A stretch of DNA of 45,680 bases from an uncultured Eubacteriales bacterium (GTDB taxonomy: Bacteria; Bacillota; Clostridia; Peptostreptococcales; Anaerovoracaceae), in NCBI GenBank assembly GCA_902786355.1, contig CADABZ010000036.1, forward strand, positions 1 to 45,680. Reading direction: 5' to 3'. A model generated the notes under the pieces. That model saw only the letters and a program-made list of their open reading frames with translations, ran no database searches and was not told the origin of the DNA. Both the position numbers and the translations under genes were made by a program. The number at the start of each line of letters is the position of its first letter. Position 1 is the stretch's first letter. Shown in pieces: positions 26,274 to 33,224 of the stretch.

Positions 26274-26813
26274 ATGAAGATTTCTAAAGCAATCGAAGAA
26301 AGACGAAGTATACGCAAATTCACTTCGCAGACGGTCGACAGATCGATCCTTCTGTCGCTTATCCGTGCGGGTGCGCTGGCCCCGTCCGCAAGCAACGCAC
26401 AGTTCTGGAGATTTATCGTTGCAGATAACCAGGATCTGGTAAGAAAGCTGGATCTTTACTGTCCCGGGATGAGCGGCAAACCAACCGCAATCATTGTCAT
26501 TGCCAGTGATCTTGAAGAAGTAGCCAGTAAAGGCAGCAAGAACAGCATTGAATATGGCTGTATGATGGATGCTTCCATGGCAGCTGAGAATATTATTCTG
26601 CAGGCGCTCGAGTTCGGCCTTGGAACGTGTGTGATTAAGAGTTACAATGATGGAGCGGTTCGCAAACTTCTTGGAATTCCGGATACACTTCGTATCGAGA
26701 TCCTGATTTCTGTTGGATACCCTGATGGGGAACCCAGAGAGCGCAAAAGAAAGGATCTTGATCAGATCCTGCAGTGGAATGGATGGAATACCAGTGATAC
26801 GGAGGGCAAGTGA
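26274..26813 (+). CDS. Nitroreductase-family flavoprotein
   Basis: The 179-residue FMN-dependent oxidoreductase has IEERRSIRKFTSQ, the N-terminal FMN-binding motif, followed by GALAPSASNAQFWRFIV, and YGCMMDASMAAENIILQALE with the C-terminal half-site. It probably works as a homodimer with NAD(P)H. In this setting it could reduce or desaturate an intermediate, but members act on very varied substrates. A good ribosome-binding site (AAAGGATAT) precedes it, and its stop overlaps the start of the next gene (ATGA-type). Confidence 0.88.
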   Translation: MKISKAIEERRSIRKFTSQTVDRSILLSLIRAGALAPSASNAQFWRFIVADNQDLVRKLDLYCPGMSGKPTAIIVIASDLEEVASKGSKNSIEYGCMMDASMAAENIILQALEFGLGTCVIKSYNDGAVRKLLGIPDTLRIEILISVGYPDGEPRERKRKDLDQILQWNGWNTSDTEGK

Positions 26814-27076
26814 TGGACGGGCTTACTGAATTGTTGATTTACATGGCGACCAGCGCGGCAGGGCTCACCGACGAACCTGTAAATTACGGGCCGCTCAGAA
26901 TGATAACAGCTGCGCAGAAACTCACAGAGTATATGCTGAAACAGGATCCGGATAATGCTGTTTTAAGAGCGATCGCGGATGATATTGAAGAGAATAAGGG
27001 CAGATACTCTACATCTCCTGACGCGTTTGCGGAAATGCTTAACAGAGTAGTAGAAAAGACAGTGGATCTGCTATAA
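26813..27076 (+). CDS. DUF6092-like small protein
   Basis: The 87-residue helical protein has LIYMATSAAGLTDEPVNYGP and LRMITAAQKL, which resembles DUF6092 proteins of unknown function. ATG 26813 is used because GGAGGG sits 6 nt before it; the GTG three bases earlier is less well placed. It is tightly coupled to the nitroreductase gene and could be a subunit or partner of it. The family assignment is from memory of the pattern. Confidence 0.55.
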   Translation: MDGLTELLIYMATSAAGLTDEPVNYGPLRMITAAQKLTEYMLKQDPDNAVLRAIADDIEENKGRYSTSPDAFAEMLNRVVEKTVDLL

Positions 27077-27095
27077 ATAATTGAGGATATGATTT

Positions 27096-28049
27096 ATGGA
27101 TAATAAGACTATTTACAGCAAAGGGTGGCCTGAAGGGCAGGAAGAGGGATTCATTCCCGTTGAAGGTGGCAGTGTTTTCTACCATTACTATGGCAAGGGG
27201 AAACCCGGAATCCCGATCGTCTTCCTTCATGGCGGGCCAGGCAGCACGGGACTATGCTTCTTCAAGCAGACTGCACTTGCCGAAAAACATCCGGTCGTGA
27301 TTTATAACCAGCTTGGCAGCAAAGGGTCTGGTTTTGCTGATAATATCACTACTTCAGAAGAAGCCAGACAGTATCTGACAATAGACCATTTCGTCAATGA
27401 AGTCCAGACTGTAATAGACTTCTTTGATTTCGCTGAGTTTATGATTGTTGCCCGTTCATGGGGAACAATGCTTGCTGTTGAGTATGCTGCAGCCAGGCAG
27501 CCAAAAGGACTCAAGGGTATAGTACTGGATGGACCGTTCCTCAATGTTGATCAGTGGTGCAGTGATGCTGAGAGGCTGATCAAGTCTCTGGACAAAGGCG
27601 AGGAATATTGGCAGATCGTTCGTGAATGCGAGGAATCGGGTATTTTCGAGGATGATCCAAGATATGCAATGGTCAATGAGATATATTCCGCTAATTTCAA
27701 TAGCCGGGTAGCGGGAGCAAATGACGGTACACCGGCTGATCCGGAATCGCAGCATACGATCCCGGGGTTATCAGTCTACAACTATATGTGGGGTCCATCG
27801 GAATTCTCTTGCACAGGAACCTTGAAGGGGCATGATTCAACAGTGCTTCTGAGCAGCATCAAAATCCCGATCCTCTATATCTGCGGACAGTACGACAGCG
27901 GAACTCCGGAGGCTGCCAGCTTGTACAATTCGATGACGCCAAATGGCGAGATCTGCGTACTTCCGGGATGCGGCCACAACGCTTCCCGCGAAAGGCCTGT
28001 TGAATTCAACGCAGTAGTCGGAGCATTCGCAGAAAGGATCATGGAATAA
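27096..28049 (+). CDS. Proline iminopeptidase-like alpha/beta hydrolase
   Basis: The 317-residue serine hydrolase has oxyanion-hole motif FLHGGPGS (about 44-50), nucleophile elbow ARSWGTM (S121), Asp in GQYDSGTP (D267) and His in GCGHNASRERP (H294). The HGGPG motif and length fit the proline iminopeptidase (S33) group, which removes N-terminal Pro or similar residues. The elbow has Arg where Gly is usual, and NQLG replaces the common DQ.G, so specificity may be altered. It is the last gene of the cargo operon; a short palindrome AGCTTTAAAGCT follows at 28055. Confidence 0.85.
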   Translation: MDNKTIYSKGWPEGQEEGFIPVEGGSVFYHYYGKGKPGIPIVFLHGGPGSTGLCFFKQTALAEKHPVVIYNQLGSKGSGFADNITTSEEARQYLTIDHFVNEVQTVIDFFDFAEFMIVARSWGTMLAVEYAAARQPKGLKGIVLDGPFLNVDQWCSDAERLIKSLDKGEEYWQIVRECEESGIFEDDPRYAMVNEIYSANFNSRVAGANDGTPADPESQHTIPGLSVYNYMWGPSEFSCTGTLKGHDSTVLLSSIKIPILYICGQYDSGTPEAASLYNSMTPNGEICVLPGCGHNASRERPVEFNAVVGAFAERIME

Positions 28050-28138
28050 AACGCAGCTTTAAAGCTCGTTGCTGTTTTCGATGAGAAGAGGAACCGAAGT
28101 TAATAATCTATTGTAGATGTTCCGGACATATTGGGGGA

Positions 28139-28450
28139 TCAGCTTAACGGATCCTTCTTCTGCCGCCAGTAGTGCTGATAGAGTTCTTCGGTTGCAAGCG
28201 CCATCTTGGTCACGGAGAAATCTGTCCCATGCGGGAAGATGTACCAGGTGTCTTCAAGCGTATTGAGGTCGACGCAGTCACCGTGCTTGCCCAGATAGTC
28301 GTGCTCGATGTGGCAGGAATAGAGGGAAGGCACGTCTTTTTCCATCAGAAATTCATCTCCGTCACGGTCGATCCCGCGGACGACAAAACCATCCATATTG
28401 TGGACGAGAATGCCTTCGCCGAGCCGGAAATGAAGCCTGCAATTGAGCGT
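28139..28450 (-). pseudogene. C-terminal fragment of an unrecognised gene
   Basis: The minus-strand frame runs from about 28450 (LHFRLGEGILVHNMDGFVV) to a stop at 28139 (TKMALATEELYQHYWRQ near the end). It has the composition of a real protein and a coherent 104-residue tail, but upstream it meets the NucS-like gene, so its 5' part has been lost. I do not recognise the family with confidence. Confidence 0.45.
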
Positions 28451-28825
28451 AAGGGCGTTCAGTTCCAGTCAGAGAAAGTTCTTGAGGACGAATTGACGAT
28501 GCGGCTGGAAGCCGGAATGGACGTGTTTGGAATACCTCTGAAGATATACAGACGAAGAGGTGAGTACGGCAGACAGTATATTTTTCCTGAAGGCAGGCTT
28601 GATATACTCGCAGAAGATCCTGACGGGAACCTCTATATCATCGAACTGAAAAAGGACAGCGGTTATGACGACGCATATAAGCAGACTGCTCAGTATATCG
28701 ACTGGTTCCAGAAGCATAAGGCAAATGGTAAAAAGGTATATGGCATCATATGTCTGAACGCTCCGGGCAAATCGCTGGTCGAAGCCGTTCGCAAGGATGA
28801 CCGGATGAAAAAGCACATGTTATAG
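28432..28825 (+). CDS. NucS/DUF91-like PD-(D/E)xK nuclease, probably 5'-truncated
   Basis: The recognisable ~130 residues contain FQSEKVLEDELTMRLEAGMD, FPEGRLDILAEDPDGNLYII and ELKKD, i.e. the GRxDIL...ExK metal-binding core of NucS-like endonucleases, then KQTAQYIDWFQKHKANGKKV. Although the frame is open back to 28172, that 5' part is antisense of the minus-strand fragment, so the likely coding start is ATG 28432 or the gene is truncated there. A diverged 3' copy lies at 14,715. Nucleases of this class cut branched or mismatched DNA; activity here is uncertain. Confidence 0.6.
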
Positions 28826-29082
28826 TGAGTATTCCAGCGTAGTTTCCCGCACCTGTCCGGGATGAGGAAATCATGATTCTGGTCGTAGGAAATCAGCAAA
28901 ATGATTTTGCTATATGCAGTATGTCTTATCAAGGTTGCAAGCACCGCCTTTGGCGGCAAGGCCTTGACAAGCCACACTGCATATGGTGCAAGGCAATTAA
29001 GCTGATTTATAGTGATTTCCTGTCATCGGACAAGCGATTTCCATTTCATCGGACAGATGCTTTCATCGCGCCGGAATATTCA
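28826..29082. mobile_element. IS21-like end remnant with GTCATCGGACA repeats
   Basis: No gene is seen. CTGTCCGGGATGAGGAAATC (28853-28872) is an imperfect inverted match to GATTTCCTGTCATCGGACA (~29014-29032), with a second TTTCATCGGACAG downstream at ~29044. A GCCTTTGGCGGCAAGGC hairpin lies between. These look like subterminal repeats of a deleted IS21-family element or a MITE derived from one. Confidence 0.4.
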
Positions 29083-29240
29083 AGCCGTCCTGTGAGAGCG
29101 ACGTCCGGTCAATCAGAATAGTACGGCTTGAACCATCTAATGTTATGTATCTGCTGAGTGTGAGCAGCCGATCGTTGATCAGTTCGTTGACGAGCTTTTC
29201 CATAGCTATTTTTCTCGTGTCTATACTTCCTATGCTATAC
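29083..29240. repeat. Right copy of ~156-bp direct repeat
   Basis: Nearly identical to 15007-15162 and in the same orientation, also placed downstream of a NucS-like 3' end. Here the sequence past the shared CCTATGCTATAC is not an IS end, so this copy probably shows the uninterrupted arrangement. Confidence 0.85.
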
Positions 29241-29354
29241 AAAAGGGGTACACTGAAAGAGTATCTTGATGATAAGGAGAAGTGGGCAACTATTTATAAA
29301 GAGCCAGATGCCGAACAAGAATCTGAACAGCTCAGATTCGACTTTGGAAGCTGA
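29241..29354 (+). pseudogene. 3' remnant of an unknown gene
   Basis: The frame ...LYKRGTLKEYLDDKEKWAT... to QLRFDFGS and TGA has coding character, but its upstream part is lost at the repeat junction. No family was recognised. Confidence 0.35.
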
Positions 29355-29637
29355 TAGCAATGAATACTTTCATGAATAAACGATATAGGATATAGGCAAT
29401 AGAATAACTGATATGCTATGACTAGCTGTGATTACTTTCCGTCTTTAAGATAAGCGACCGCTGATACAATAAGTACAGGAAATACTCTGAACAACTATCC
29501 GGATTGCGAGGATCTGTATATAGTGTCATCGGTCTCTTATTATGCATTATATAGTATAATGCTTCATTTATTTTGAATACGACTCGCACAATAGTCTTTC
29601 AAAATGAATAAAAATAAAAGAAAATGAAAGGTATTTG
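29355..29637. other. AT-rich non-coding region with a palindrome
   Basis: I see no credible gene. GCATTATA-TAG-TATAATGC at 29544-29562 is a perfect 8-bp inverted repeat around a -10-like core and could be an operator. The region precedes the ICE control promoter. Confidence 0.4.
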
Positions 29638-29666
29638 TTGCCGTTTGGCAAGCTGAGTTTTATAAT
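29638..29666 (+). promoter_or_regulatory. ICE control promoter with TTGCC-N4-GGCAA operator
   Basis: The palindrome TTGCCGTTTGGCAA occupies 29638-29651. Its left half doubles as the -35 (TTGCCG), followed after exactly 17 bp by a perfect -10, TATAAT (29661-29666). The same operator and spacing occur on the minus strand at 32790-32818 in front of the HTH repressor gene, so that protein is the likely regulator. The promoter would drive the leader ORF and the 30,152 gene. Confidence 0.75.
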
Positions 29667-29817
29667 TTAATCAGAAGAATGGGTAAGAAGCTGCCAAGGC
29701 TGTCTGGCGACATTTCTTCCGAAAAGAACGAAGGAACTGTCACCGGATCTTACCGGATTCATCATAAGATATCACTTTAATAATCAGTCAGATGAATGAC
29801 GGAAAGGAGTGATTTTT

Positions 29818-29865
29818 ATGAAAGGTGAAAGGCGGCATCGCAGGAAGCGAACAGCCGCAGAATAA
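29818..29865 (+). CDS. 15-residue basic leader peptide
   Basis: ATG 29818 follows GGAAAGGAG at 6-8 nt. The frame is MKGERRHRRKRTAAE then TAA. Seven of 15 residues are Arg or Lys, with an RRKR run. It starts ~145 nt after the predicted transcription start, and its stop is followed at once by hairpins, as in leader peptides that sense ribosome stalling. It is too short for a family match. Confidence 0.45.
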   Translation: MKGERRHRRKRTAAE

Positions 29866-30151
29866 TCTGGTCCTGCGAATGCAGGCAGGGCCCAGGCTAA
29901 ATATGATCTGCATAAAGTCAATGGTTATTCCCGGGAAACATAGCTGATTCGGCTATACTCGGCAGTAAAGCGGATATTTCCGGCTCACGGTGGTCAAAAG
30001 TAATACATAAGAGCACGGCGGAGGAGAGCGGAGGTGTCCATAGCGGCTGCACGATCGGATGAGTCCGATGCGGGGATGACTGACAGACAAGGGTTACAGG
30101 CAGAAGGCGACCTCCCCTCTGTTTCAGATTCCCGCCTCGAGGAGGATAAAC
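29866..30151 (+). promoter_or_regulatory. Structured 5' leader, possible translational attenuator
   Basis: Hairpins: CCTGC-GAAT-GCAGG (29872-29885) enclosed by CTGG/CCAG, and ATCGGA-TGAG-TCCGAT (30054-30069). GGAGG (30030-30034) can pair with CCTCC (30111-30115), which can alternatively pair with the GGAGG ribosome-binding site (30141-30145) of the 30,152 gene. This gives two mutually exclusive folds, one hiding the ribosome-binding site. Deduced by eye only. Confidence 0.4.
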
Positions 30152-30991
30152 ATGATTACTAACACTGAATCAGCATCAGACATCGGCAGCAGAGCTGCAC
30201 AAGGAGCTTCGCCGGTAAGGGTCTATGATCCGAAAATCTTTGGAGGCGTTCTGCGGGATATGAAGGGTACAAAGTCCTACCGCGAATTAGCCATAGAGAC
30301 CGACCTGTCAGAGTCATTCATCAGCAAAGCGGCGAATGGACTTCTGGAGAAACGTCCGTCAAAGAGAACGGTCATGAAACTCATGCGTGCCAGGACCGAT
30401 GATCTGATCGACCGGAGGGAGCTGGTGAGAGCCGCCGGATACGATGAACGGGAGTTGGAAACAGAACTCGATGCGGACAAGGCAGAGAAACAGCCGCTTT
30501 CAGCAGCTGCAGTCATCACCCGCTATTACGGAGAAGATCCGTATACCGCAATGAGTGAACTGCAGAAAGCACTCTCGGGACACGTACTTAAAGGTGACGT
30601 GGCTAGCTACTACCATCACGAAGCCGGTTATTTCGAAGTGACTGACGTTGTGAGCGGGCAGGTGTACGCAGGAATTAATGCCTACGTCAAACCTATCAAG
30701 CACAGGGGAGACGAGGCTCTGACTCAGGAAGAAATAGAAAATATCGCAGTGTTCTCTATCGGACTGTCTGTAGGGCTGACATTTAACCGTATAGTCGAGT
30801 CCAGAGACGCTAAAGATAAGATCATATATGTTCTTACAGATAACGAGAAAGTCTATGAGGCCTGCCGCAACACCCTGGAAGCGTACAAGACCAAAGCAAC
30901 GGTGGTAGTGATCACGGATGACCATCAGGGATTCCGCGATGAAGCTGTACTTGAAGGATCAGAAGAAAGACCTGTAAGTCTTGTTGACTGA
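30152..30991 (+). CDS. HTH DNA-binding regulator with C-terminal sensor-like domain
   Basis: The 279-residue protein has an N-terminal helix-turn-helix of Xre type (about 25-75: RDMKGTKSYRELAIETDLSE, FISKAANG). A mixed alpha/beta C-terminal half follows (about 115-279: GQVYAGINAYVKPI..., KIIYVLTDNEKVYEACRNTL, ATVVVITDDH), with no family I can name. AGGAGG is 6 nt before the ATG. It is the first full gene after the operator-controlled promoter and leader, so it is probably an ICE activator or accessory regulator. Confidence 0.6.
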   Translation: MITNTESASDIGSRAAQGASPVRVYDPKIFGGVLRDMKGTKSYRELAIETDLSESFISKAANGLLEKRPSKRTVMKLMRARTDDLIDRRELVRAAGYDERELETELDADKAEKQPLSAAAVITRYYGEDPYTAMSELQKALSGHVLKGDVASYYHHEAGYFEVTDVVSGQVYAGINAYVKPIKHRGDEALTQEEIENIAVFSIGLSVGLTFNRIVESRDAKDKIIYVLTDNEKVYEACRNTLEAYKTKATVVVITDDHQGFRDEAVLEGSEERPVSLVD

Positions 30992-31060
30992 GGATCCGAT
31001 CTGATACACGAAAGACAGCCCTTTGACAACTGAATATGAAATACACGTTCCTTATAGTCA

Positions 31061-31087
31061 CGTTCTTCCTCATATGAGGCGGGAACG
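31061..31087. repeat. Interrupted palindrome upstream of the 31,112 gene
   Basis: CGTTC..CTCATATGAG..GAACG forms an interrupted 27-bp palindrome 25 bp before the ATG of the next gene. There is no T-tract, so an operator or mRNA hairpin is more likely than a terminator. Confidence 0.4.
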
Positions 31088-31111
31088 CAAACCGAAAGGA
31101 GATACAAAGCA

Positions 31112-31465
31112 ATGAAGTGTACAGCATTCAGCTGTGCGACCAGGAGCTTTGATGAGAGAGTAGACTATTATGACGAGATCGTAGGAAAGACTCCCGATGT
31201 CCTTCTTGCCAGAGACAGGATCACGGACACACTGGGAAGTATCATTCAGGATCTGGAACGGCTGCAAGTCCCTCCCAGTATCATAGACCAGCTCGTTGAG
31301 CTGGAAGACTATGTGACCGAGCTTGAGAGCAGGGAGATACTGGTAATCGCAGAAGCTGCGACTGATGAGATCGGCCTTGCTATCCGCCTCGGAATGATCT
31401 GCAGTTCATGCAGAGATAATACAATCATGAAGAGAGGAGGTGCCGTGTCAGGTGGACGCAAATAA
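31112..31465 (+). CDS. Hypothetical 117-residue helical protein
   Basis: AAAGGAG precedes ATG 31112. The product is acidic and helical, with short Cys pairs (FSCATR near the start; MICSSCRDN near 98) that could bind metal or be incidental. LERLQVPPSIIDQLVELEDY is probably a coiled coil. No family recognised. It lies in the ICE control region after the HTH regulator. Confidence 0.55.
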   Translation: MKCTAFSCATRSFDERVDYYDEIVGKTPDVLLARDRITDTLGSIIQDLERLQVPPSIIDQLVELEDYVTELESREILVIAEAATDEIGLAIRLGMICSSCRDNTIMKRGGAVSGGRK

Positions 31466-32217
31466 TAGCGACAGTGACGGCAATGGAAACTCAAAAGCCG
31501 TCGTAAAGATGACAACAACATTCAAACAAAACAGAACATCTCTCTCATTTCCTTCTGTTCAATATCACCCTTCGGAGCATCTGCTGCATGCTCCGAAGGA
31601 GTGGTCGCACACAGAATGCATGTGACCTGATAAGCTTTAGATATATATGAGAAGGAGGTATCGATTTGATAAAACAGAATCTAATTACCCGACTGCGAAG
31701 TAACAGAGAATTGTGTTTATTAAAATGACCTTCACACTTAAATGGCGTGATAACAGAAATAGCAGGAAAAAACCGAGCTGCACATGTTTTAGAAAAAAGA
31801 TTTTAGATTACATACCCCATACATACGATAGAAACGAAATATATTATATGAACCTGCCTTCAGACTGTTTGAGCGCAAATGGGACTTTGCTTTTTTCACT
31901 TGACATTGGCACAACTTTTAGGTAACCTACCCGAATATGCAAAAAAACACCGAAAATCTGATGGGAATGATGGAATCAGGAGAACAGCATTACAAATGCT
32001 GCAAATTCGTTTCCTGAAAATAACGGGAAACGCCCGGGAGAGTTTAAGATATTTCCGGCAGCAGGCTGATTCTGTGGTCATACTAGAGGAGGTTCCTTAT
32101 AGACAAGGAGTTATGATCCCTGCAGATAACGGTACAGTGCCGACAGTTCATTATCCTGAATGCTTGATATGAGGTGCGCAGCAGACCAGCAAAAACCGCA
32201 AAGCATGAAAGGAACAA
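31466..32217. other. Gene-poor region with a promoter, a hairpin and tiny ORFs
   Basis: I see no confident gene. A strong AAGGAGG precedes a TTG-initiated 20-codon frame (31666-31728, MIKQNLITRLRSNRELCLLK), which resembles the beginning of an Xre regulator cut short. A promoter-like TTGACA (31900-31905), 17 bp, TAACCT (31923-31928) precedes further short frames without ribosome-binding sites. The region may be a decayed regulator locus. Confidence 0.4.
31569..31599. repeat. Perfect 12-bp inverted repeat, 7-nt loop
   Basis: CCTTCGGAGCAT (31569-31580) and ATGCTCCGAAGG (31588-31599) are perfectly complementary around CTGCTGC. No T-tract follows on either strand, so it is not an ordinary terminator. 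It may be a protein-binding or replication/transfer site, or a structured RNA. Confidence 0.7.
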
Positions 32218-32222
32218 AAAAT

Positions 32223-32268
32223 CTCCGCGATAGGAGTTTTGTGAAACTTCAAATCGCGGAGTTTTTTA
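32223..32268. terminator. Bidirectional terminator
   Basis: CTCCGCGAT (32223-32231) pairs with ATCGCGGAG (32253-32261) and is followed by TTTTTTATT. On the minus strand the same stem is followed by ATTTTTTG, so it also ends the repressor gene that stops at 32279. Confidence 0.85.
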
Positions 32269-32278
32269 TTGATTATTA

Positions 32279-32719
32279 TTACGACTGATTCTTCTTATCA
32301 CAGAAATCCGCAAAGGCCGTCGCTGTATCCAGCATCTGGGTGATGTTATCGTCCGTCAGGTTCTTCGATGTTATCAGTTTTGCGAATGCGACGATAGCAT
32401 CTTCCTGCTCCTTGCTGCTGATAGCAGGGAAGGCTCTGCGTACAGGAGTATCTGTCTCAGGTATTTCCATACCGCACAGAACAAGATATTTCTCTATAGG
32501 TACGCTGCAGGCATCGCAGAACAGGATCAGCTTTGCCACCGAATCCATCAGTCGGTCCCCGGATTCGATCCTTGTAAGATGTGTCGGGCTGATATCCATC
32601 TTCTCAGCAAGAGATCTGATGGTATAGCCCGCATTTTTTCGATCTTCACGCATTATTCGTCCAATCATTCTGGAATGTTCGGAACCGCGTTCTTCCATTC
32701 TGCTTTCCAGCATCTTCAT
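32279..32719 (-). CDS. Xre-family repressor (likely ICE master repressor)
   Basis: The 146-residue protein has an Xre HTH (about 22-80: IMREDRKNAGYTIRSLAEKM, ISPTHLTRIESGDR) followed by a small helical domain rich in acidic residues. AGGGGA lies upstream of ATG 32719. It is divergent from a second small HTH gene, a cI/cro-like arrangement. A TTGCC-N4-GGCAA operator overlaps the -35 of its own promoter, and the same operator lies at 29,638, so it probably represses both. There is no peptidase motif of the self-cleaving kind. Confidence 0.75.
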   Translation of the reverse strand: MKMLESRMEERGSEHSRMIGRIMREDRKNAGYTIRSLAEKMDISPTHLTRIESGDRLMDSVAKLILFCDACSVPIEKYLVLCGMEIPETDTPVRRAFPAISSKEQEDAIVAFAKLITSKNLTDDNITQMLDTATAFADFCDKKNQS

Positions 32720-32789
32720 TTTGTATTTCCCCTTGCTTTCTTATTGTCTGTGCAAAGATTTGCGCATATATGTTTCTGATTACAAGCCA

Positions 32790-32818
32790 ATCATAACATA
32801 CAAGTTGCCAAATGGCAA
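32790..32818 (-). promoter_or_regulatory. Repressor promoter with overlapping operator
   Basis: On the minus strand TTGCCA (-35, 32818-32813) and TATGAT (-10, 32795-32790) are 17 bp apart. The palindrome TTGCCAAATGGCAA (32805-32818) covers the -35, which suggests autorepression. It matches the 29638-29651 operator in both arms. Confidence 0.75.
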
Positions 32819-32858
32819 GATTTAATCTTAAAAAAGTGCCGTCCGTGGTATTTTTCTC

Positions 32859-32887
32859 TTGACTTCCATGATAACCGATTATAGAAT
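32859..32887 (+). promoter_or_regulatory. Promoter for the 32,955 HTH gene
   Basis: TTGACT (32859-32864), 17 bp, TAGAAT (32882-32887) on the + strand. It starts ~40 bp from the repressor operator, so one protein could affect both directions. Confidence 0.65.
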
Positions 32888-32954
32888 GATGTTACACAGA
32901 CAGCACTTTATTAAATGATAAAGTGCAAAAATGAAACAAATAAGGAGGAGCATC

Positions 32955-33224
32955 ATGATCAATGTAGACTATGTCATCCGTATGATGGATGAACATTATA
33001 TGTCGCAGAAAATTCTGGCGGTTTCCATGCACATGTCAGAGAGCTGCGTCAGCCGCATTCTCAGCGGACAGCGTTCAGGCAGCCTGGCCTTTCTTGAAGG
33101 ACTCGCACGTGCATTCCCTGACGAGGATCTCCGCTCCTTCCTGAAGGAAGATGATTCAGCTAAGGCAGTCTCCTTGCAACAGGAGCAGAAAGGAGTCAGA
33201 GATGAAGATCAGAAGAGTCACTGA
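32955..33224 (+). CDS. Small Cro/Xre-like HTH protein
   Basis: The 89-residue protein has a helix-turn-helix in its first 60 residues (QKILAVSMHMSESCVSRILS, SGSLAFLEGLARAFPDEDL). ATG 32955 is chosen over 32931 because AAGGAGGAG lies 5-8 nt upstream. It is divergent from the Xre repressor and heads a tightly packed operon with the next three genes, whose starts overlap. Confidence 0.7.
   Translation: MINVDYVIRMMDEHYMSQKILAVSMHMSESCVSRILSGQRSGSLAFLEGLARAFPDEDLRSFLKEDDSAKAVSLQQEQKGVRDEDQKSH

Noticed and set aside
28172-28431. The upstream part of a 217-residue nuclease frame
   Set aside because: This stretch is antisense to a coherent minus-strand protein tail and has no ribosome-binding site. 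Only the part from ~28,432 matches the nuclease.
14859-29082. A standard composite transposon with two intact IS copies
   Set aside because: The IS21-like pieces at the two sides differ in their terminal repeats and neither is complete, so classical composite transposition is not supported.
30050-30085. Hammerhead-ribozyme-like core (GGATGAGTCC)
   Set aside because: The conserved CUGAUGA and the GAAA partner are incomplete and stems I and III are not formed. A simple ATCGGA/TCCGAT hairpin explains the match.
31440-31625. 61-codon frame starting GTG 31440
   Set aside because: The AGGAG abuts the GTG with no spacer and the perfect hairpin 31569-31599 runs through its 3' end. Insufficient support.
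31879-32172. 97-codon plus-strand frame
   Set aside because: It has no ribosome-binding site and untypical composition, and the promoter-like TTGACA...TAACCT lies inside its first codons. Probably not coding.
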